64,000 bases of DNA from positions 1-64,000 of the forward strand of contig JAAVHP010000004.1 in the NCBI GenBank assembly GCA_014799665.1, read 5' to 3'. Under the pieces are notes generated by a model. It was not told the DNA's origin. It saw nothing but the letters and a program-made list of their open reading frames with translations, and did no database searches. Every line of letters starts with the position of its first letter. Position 1 is the stretch's first letter. This DNA is from Clostridiales bacterium. GTDB taxonomy: Bacteria; Bacillota; Clostridia; Christensenellales; Pumilibacteraceae. The position numbers and the translations under genes were made by a program. Shown here piece by piece: positions 60,412 to 64,000 of the stretch.

Positions 60412-61578
60412 ATGTTAGGGAATTTCACTTATTGCAACCCCACTAAGCTGCATTTCGGCAAGGACGCGCTGAACGCGCTTAACGAGGAACTGCCCAAGTA
60501 CGGCAAAAACGTTTTGCTCGTTTACGGCGGCGGCTCTATCAAGAAGAACGGTATCTACGACAAGGTCGTTAAGATATTAAAGGACAACGGCAAGACTATT
60601 CACGAGGACGGCGGTGTCATGCCCAATCCCACGGTAGTCAAGCTCAACGAGGGTATCGAGCGCGCGCGCAAGGCGAAAGCCGATCTCATACTCGCCGTCG
60701 GCGGCGGTTCGGTGTGCGATTACGCGAAAGCCGTTTCGGTATCGGTCAACTGCAAGGACGACGCGTGGGAAAAATATTTCATTCGCTTCGAGGAGCCGAC
60801 CTGCGATATCGTTCCCGTCGGCTGCGTTTTGACCATGGTCGGCACGGGCAGCGAGATGAACGGCGGTTCGGTCATAACCAACGCCGAGCAAAAGCTCAAA
60901 ATCGGGCACGTTTTCGGCGAAAAGGTGTTCCCTAAGTTTTCTATTCTTAACCCCGAGTTTACGTACACTCTGCCCAAGTACCAGATGGTAGCGGGCATTT
61001 ACGACATAATGTCGCATATCCTCGAACAGTATTTCTCGGGCGAGGACGACAACACGAGCGACTATATCTCGGAAGGACTTTTGCGTTCGCTCATTCACAG
61101 TGCGAATATAGCGGTGGAAAACCCGACCGATTACGAGGCGCGCAGCAATATCATGTGGACGGCGACCTGGGCGCTCAATACGCTCGTCGCAAAAGGCAAG
61201 ACCACCGACTGGATGGTACACATGTTCGGACAGGCGGTCGGCGCGCACACCGACGCAACTCACGGTATGACATTATCCGCTGTGACAATGCCGTATTACA
61301 AGTTTATTCTTCCGTACGGCACGGCGAAGTTCGCGCGGTACGCCGAGAACGTTTGGGGCGTCGATCCCAAGGGCAAGACCCAGAAGCAGATCGCCGAAGA
61401 GGGCTTAGCCGAAATGGAAAAATGGATGAAGAAGATCGGGCTTGTTATGAACATAACCGAGCTCGGCGCGACAAAGGAAATGCTCGACGGCTTGGTCAAA
61501 AGCACGCTCGTCATGGACGGCGGCTACAAGATTCTTACCGAGAACGAAATACGCGAAGTATTTAAAGCAAGCTTTTAG
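60412..61578 (+). CDS. iron-containing alcohol dehydrogenase (butanol dehydrogenase-like)
   Basis: 388 residues. FTYCNPTKLHFG start, NAD(P)-binding VYGGGSIKKNGIYD and AVGGGSVCDYAKA, TMVGTGSEMNGGSVI, and the metal-binding histidines in HILEQYFSG and AVGAHTDATHGM. This fits the BDH branch of the type III (iron) dehydrogenases, which reduce aldehydes to alcohols in fermentation or detoxification. AGAGG precedes the ATG. The antiterminator gene starts 19 bp after its stop. Confidence 0.93.
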   Translation: MLGNFTYCNPTKLHFGKDALNALNEELPKYGKNVLLVYGGGSIKKNGIYDKVVKILKDNGKTIHEDGGVMPNPTVVKLNEGIERARKAKADLILAVGGGSVCDYAKAVSVSVNCKDDAWEKYFIRFEEPTCDIVPVGCVLTMVGTGSEMNGGSVITNAEQKLKIGHVFGEKVFPKFSILNPEFTYTLPKYQMVAGIYDIMSHILEQYFSGEDDNTSDYISEGLLRSLIHSANIAVENPTDYEARSNIMWTATWALNTLVAKGKTTDWMVHMFGQAVGAHTDATHGMTLSAVTMPYYKFILPYGTAKFARYAENVWGVDPKGKTQKQIAEEGLAEMEKWMKKIGLVMNITELGATKEMLDGLVKSTLVMDGGYKILTENEIREVFKASF

Positions 61579-61597
61579 TTTTTAACAACGGTGTAAA

Positions 61598-62161
61598 ATG
61601 CAAGAGCCTTATTTTTGGTACGTTATATACGTGCGTGCCAATACCGAAAAGCGGGTCGCGGACGATATAAATCGGTTTGCCCTGAAAAGCGGGTTCGATT
61701 ACGAGTTCGAGCCCTTTTGTCCCGAGAGCGAATATTACTACCGCAATAAAGAGGACAGGCGCACGGGCAAGTCGTACCGCCGCCGTCCGCTCTTTCCCGG
61801 TTACGTTTTCATTGAAACCGATATGCCGCCCGAAGACTTCGCTCGCGAGTTCGGCGCGTACTTCTACGGCTCGAAGGATATCATACGCCTGCTTAGGTCA
61901 GGCAGGTCGAATAACAATATCGCTCTGCCCGTCGAGGAAAGGCAACGGCTCGAATTTTTGTTGAAGGGCAAGCGCTGTCTCGAACGGTCGGTGGGGTATA
62001 TCGTCGGCGATAAGATCACCGTCGAGGGCGGGCCGCTCGTCGGGTGCGAGGGGCTTATAACATATATCAACAGGCATAACCGTTTCGCCGATATAGAGGT
62101 AGATATGTTCGGCGGAAAAATTAAAGCACGCGTCGCGTTGGAGATAGTGAGTAAAAAATAA
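61598..62161 (+). CDS. NusG-paralogue antiterminator (LoaP/UpxY-like)
   Basis: 187 residues. NGN domain 1-115 beginning FWYVIYVRANTEKRVADDI and including RPLFPGYVFIETDM, then a KOW domain (VGDKITVEGGPLVGCEGLITYINRHNR spans its core) to the end. Housekeeping NusG differs in sequence and sits beside secE and ribosomal genes; here the context is a likely polysaccharide locus, as for LoaP and UpxY specialised NusG proteins that let RNA polymerase read through long operons. No clear ribosome site; AACGGTGTAAA is the best. Confidence 0.85.
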   Translation: MQEPYFWYVIYVRANTEKRVADDINRFALKSGFDYEFEPFCPESEYYYRNKEDRRTGKSYRRRPLFPGYVFIETDMPPEDFAREFGAYFYGSKDIIRLLRSGRSNNNIALPVEERQRLEFLLKGKRCLERSVGYIVGDKITVEGGPLVGCEGLITYINRHNRFADIEVDMFGGKIKARVALEIVSKK

Positions 62162-62256
62162 TTCGTAATTCTTAATGCGTAATGCGTAATTAAGGATAAA
62201 TTTAATTTAATCACCGCGAAGCGGTCGATAATTACGAATTACGAATTACGAATTAA
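62159..62256. repeat. TTACGAATTACG inverted repeats around a hairpin
   Basis: Left block ATTCGTAATTCTTAATGCG, right block AATTACGAATTACGAATT, enclosing ACCGCGAAGCGGT. A convergent-gene spacer that can fold as one hairpin; it may terminate both genes. Confidence 0.6.
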
Positions 62257-63010
62257 TAAAAATCTTCCTCACGGCAAACAGCTTCAACCGCCACGGGAGT
62301 ATTCTGTAAAGCCCTACAAATAATGCGTTTTTGATCCCTATCGCCTTAGCGGGCGGGGGATTTTTTGCTTGCAGAATTTCGTAAAGCTTTTGCGCCACGA
62401 ACGAAGCCTCGTCGCCGTGCTGTTCGATATTTTTGAGCTTGCTCGTCGCCGACTTCAACGCCTCGTCGTACTCGCCGCAGTCCGTGTATACTTTGCGCTT
62501 AAACGTAAACCGCGTTCTCACTCCGCCGATTATCGCCGCAGTTGTTTTGATATTCGGCGCTTCCAGCCGCAGGGCGTAGGCTAGCTGCACGAGCGCCGCC
62601 TTTGCTCCGTCGTAGAACGAGTCGAATGGTATGGGCGTGACCGCCGCCGCCGAGCTTAACAGCAGTATGCGCCCGTCGCCGCTCTTTTCGAGCTTTTTCA
62701 TGGCGAGCCGAATACACTCGATAGCGCCGAGAACGTTCACCTCGAACAGCCTGCGGTAGTCGTCGCGTTCCACGCAGGCTATCGGCGCGGCGAGTGAGGT
62801 CCCCGCGCAGTATACAAGCGTGTCGATTTCGGGTATCTGCCCGAACGCTTTTTCGAGCGCGGCGGCGTCGGTCACGTCCGCCAAAAGGTTTTTAACGTTC
62901 TTGGTGGGGCAGGGCGTACGCGAAATATTGACTATATCGGTATTGGCGAGAATTTGCACGAGCGCAAGCCCGATGCCGCTCGATCCGCCTACTATAACGG
63001 TAGTTTTCAT
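62246..63010 (-). CDS. short-chain dehydrogenase/reductase
   Basis: 254 residues from the ATG at 63010; the frame is open 33 codons further upstream but that part covers a promoter region. NAD(P)-binding GGSSGIG near residue 8, LLADVTD, CAGTS (NAG-like), the catalytic serine in LLSSAAAV and YDGAK (YxxxK). The C-terminus has a hydrophobic, basic end that may bind the membrane. Substrate unknown. Divergent from the last gene of the window. Confidence 0.88.
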   Translation of the reverse strand: MKTTVIVGGSSGIGLALVQILANTDIVNISRTPCPTKNVKNLLADVTDAAALEKAFGQIPEIDTLVYCAGTSLAAPIACVERDDYRRLFEVNVLGAIECIRLAMKKLEKSGDGRILLLSSAAAVTPIPFDSFYDGAKAALVQLAYALRLEAPNIKTTAAIIGGVRTRFTFKRKVYTDCGEYDEALKSATSKLKNIEQHGDEASFVAQKLYEILQAKNPPPAKAIGIKNALFVGLYRILPWRLKLFAVRKIFINS

Positions 63011-63062
63011 AACGTTAGTATGTCGCTTCGCCAAAAAGCTATCGCAAAATATTCGAAAAACG

Positions 63063-63091
63063 TTGATTTTAACGGGCAACCGTGATATACT
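63063..63091 (+). promoter_or_regulatory. promoter of the terminal membrane-protein gene
   Basis: TTGATT (63063-63068), 17-bp spacer, TATACT (63086-63091). The ~90-nt leader holds hairpins (CCGCTGACGCGG; ACCCCCTGAGGGG) before the ATG at 63187. Confidence 0.65.
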
Positions 63092-63186
63092 AATAAGGAT
63101 ACAATTCACCGATGCCGCTGACGCGGTCTCCCGGCCTCTACCCCCTGAGGGGAAGGCTAAAAAGAAAAACGTGAACGGAGAAGATC

Positions 63187-64000
63187 ATGGACCAAGAATT
63201 CATCAATGAAGAACAATACGAAGAGGGCTTGACTTTCAGAAAGGTCGGCTATTTCTTCAAGAAGGGCTGGCTGCGTATGCTCATATACGCGTTAGTGCTT
63301 GTTTTACTGACCACGGTCATAGTATTGCCTATCAAGGTTTTCTACAAGTCCGAGCCTATGGCGAAAACGGCTATCGAGTTTATCTACGACGGCATAGAGC
63401 GAGGGCTTGCACCCGACGGGGCTACGCTCGCCACCGATAATATCATTTCGACTACGGTTTTGGCTTCCGCCGTCGACGCCGCCGAGCTTAACGACGTGAT
63501 CACCGATATTTCCAAGCTCCGCGAAAAGATGCGTGTAGAAGGCGAGGCGACCGAGGAATACGCTCAGCTCGTTCAAGCCGCGGCAAACGGCGATACCGAC
63601 GCCGCGAATAGGCTTTTGACCTACACATACTATCCCACGCGTTTTGATATAATCATATCTCAGCCTAAGCAGTTAGGTTTGTCCGACGATCAATCAAAGC
63701 TTCTTTTGAACAAGGTCGTGGAGAGCTACTACGCGGATTTCCAAAAAAAATATTCTCTTATAGACATGTTTTCGTCCGATATATACATTCTTTCCCAGAA
63801 CGAGAACATAGAGTTCTTCAATATTTACGACACCTACGTAGCGGCTCTTGACGAAATCGATTCTTACATCGATACGCTTTATCACGAAGACCCTACGTTC
63901 ACTTCGTTCGCCGCAAGCACCACGCTCACCCAGCTCATAAACAACAGTACGATTTTAAGGAATCAGTACGAGGAGCTCAACAACTATATACTTGTAAACA
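63187..64000 (+). CDS. membrane protein resembling a polysaccharide chain-length (Wzz-type) protein, 3' end missing
   Basis: At least 271 residues, open at the window edge. RBS AACGGAGAAGATC. A 31-residue acidic/basic cytosolic start, then one membrane helix (about 32-52: MLIYALVLVLLTTVIVLPI), then a long outer part with IISTTVLASAVDAAELNDV and charged helical stretches (LREKMRVEGEATEEYAQLVQ). Polysaccharide co-polymerases have this layout, including the 'n-i-i-s-s-x-v-l-x-x-x-v' segment. The NusG paralogue just upstream supports the start of an exopolysaccharide locus. The remainder, including a second membrane helix, would be needed to be sure. Confidence 0.6.
   Translation, partial: MDQEFINEEQYEEGLTFRKVGYFFKKGWLRMLIYALVLVLLTTVIVLPIKVFYKSEPMAKTAIEFIYDGIERGLAPDGATLATDNIISTTVLASAVDAAELNDVITDISKLREKMRVEGEATEEYAQLVQAAANGDTDAANRLLTYTYYPTRFDIIISQPKQLGLSDDQSKLLLNKVVESYYADFQKKYSLIDMFSSDIYILSQNENIEFFNIYDTYVAALDEIDSYIDTLYHEDPTFTSFAASTTLTQLINNSTILRNQYEELNNYILVN

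Overview
The window looks like chromosome of an uncultivated, spore-forming Firmicute of the Clostridia type, probably from an animal gut. Support comes from a full-length Spo0A, the DnaD/DnaI helicase-loading pair, a TPP-riboswitch-controlled ThiT, sigma-A type promoters, a NusG paralogue of the LoaP kind and the NifU-like/GGGtGRT pair. A placement near Christensenellales is only an impression. The gene-dense part is moderately GC-rich. About 1-15.3 kb and 17-20 kb are visibly AT-richer and read as accessory DNA.

Layout. 1-14.8 kb: five same-strand genes with short gaps. Two encode secreted proteins (a GLUG-like repeat protein cut by the window edge, and a 1860-residue protein ending in a glycine-rich array). 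Then comes a tight cassette: a 1768-residue GHKL-ATPase/tandem phosphoribosyltransferase fusion, an 862-residue calcineurin-like phosphoesterase overlapping it by 8 nt, and a 90-residue small protein, closed by a terminator. This cassette is the best candidate for an undescribed system. 15-20 kb: membrane-anchored Ntn hydrolase, VOC protein, ComEC-like MBL hydrolase, tRNA-Val(CAC), and several hairpin/MITE-like repeats. 20-28 kb: surface carbohydrate genes (GLUG lipoprotein, pullulanase, rhamnosidase-like enzyme). 27-31 kb: acyltransferase-ParA, TPP riboswitch-ThiT, membrane-anchored protein. 32-36 kb: NifU-like/GGGtGRT pair, XRE regulator with a degenerate RadC, HepT-MntA type toxin-antitoxin pair. 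37-42 kb: gyrB and gyrA separated by a repeat-packed 335-bp gap. 42-45 kb: an XRE regulator facing two small Cys-rich genes, a lipoprotein, an AEC transporter. 45-49 kb, minus strand: dnaD-dnaI-rtcB-mrr. 49.5-56 kb: sbcD-sbcC and an LRR lipoprotein. 56-62 kb: spo0A, three tandem DegV genes, an iron alcohol dehydrogenase. 61.6 kb to the end: a LoaP-like antiterminator, an SDR, and the start of what may be a polysaccharide locus.

The intergenic DNA is unusually rich in dispersed palindromes. The most striking is a ~126-bp hairpin in two copies (before thiT and between gyrB and gyrA) whose outer stems differ completely in sequence while both remain self-complementary, and whose inner stems carry compensatory changes. 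All functions are inferred from motifs read by eye; no database search was possible.
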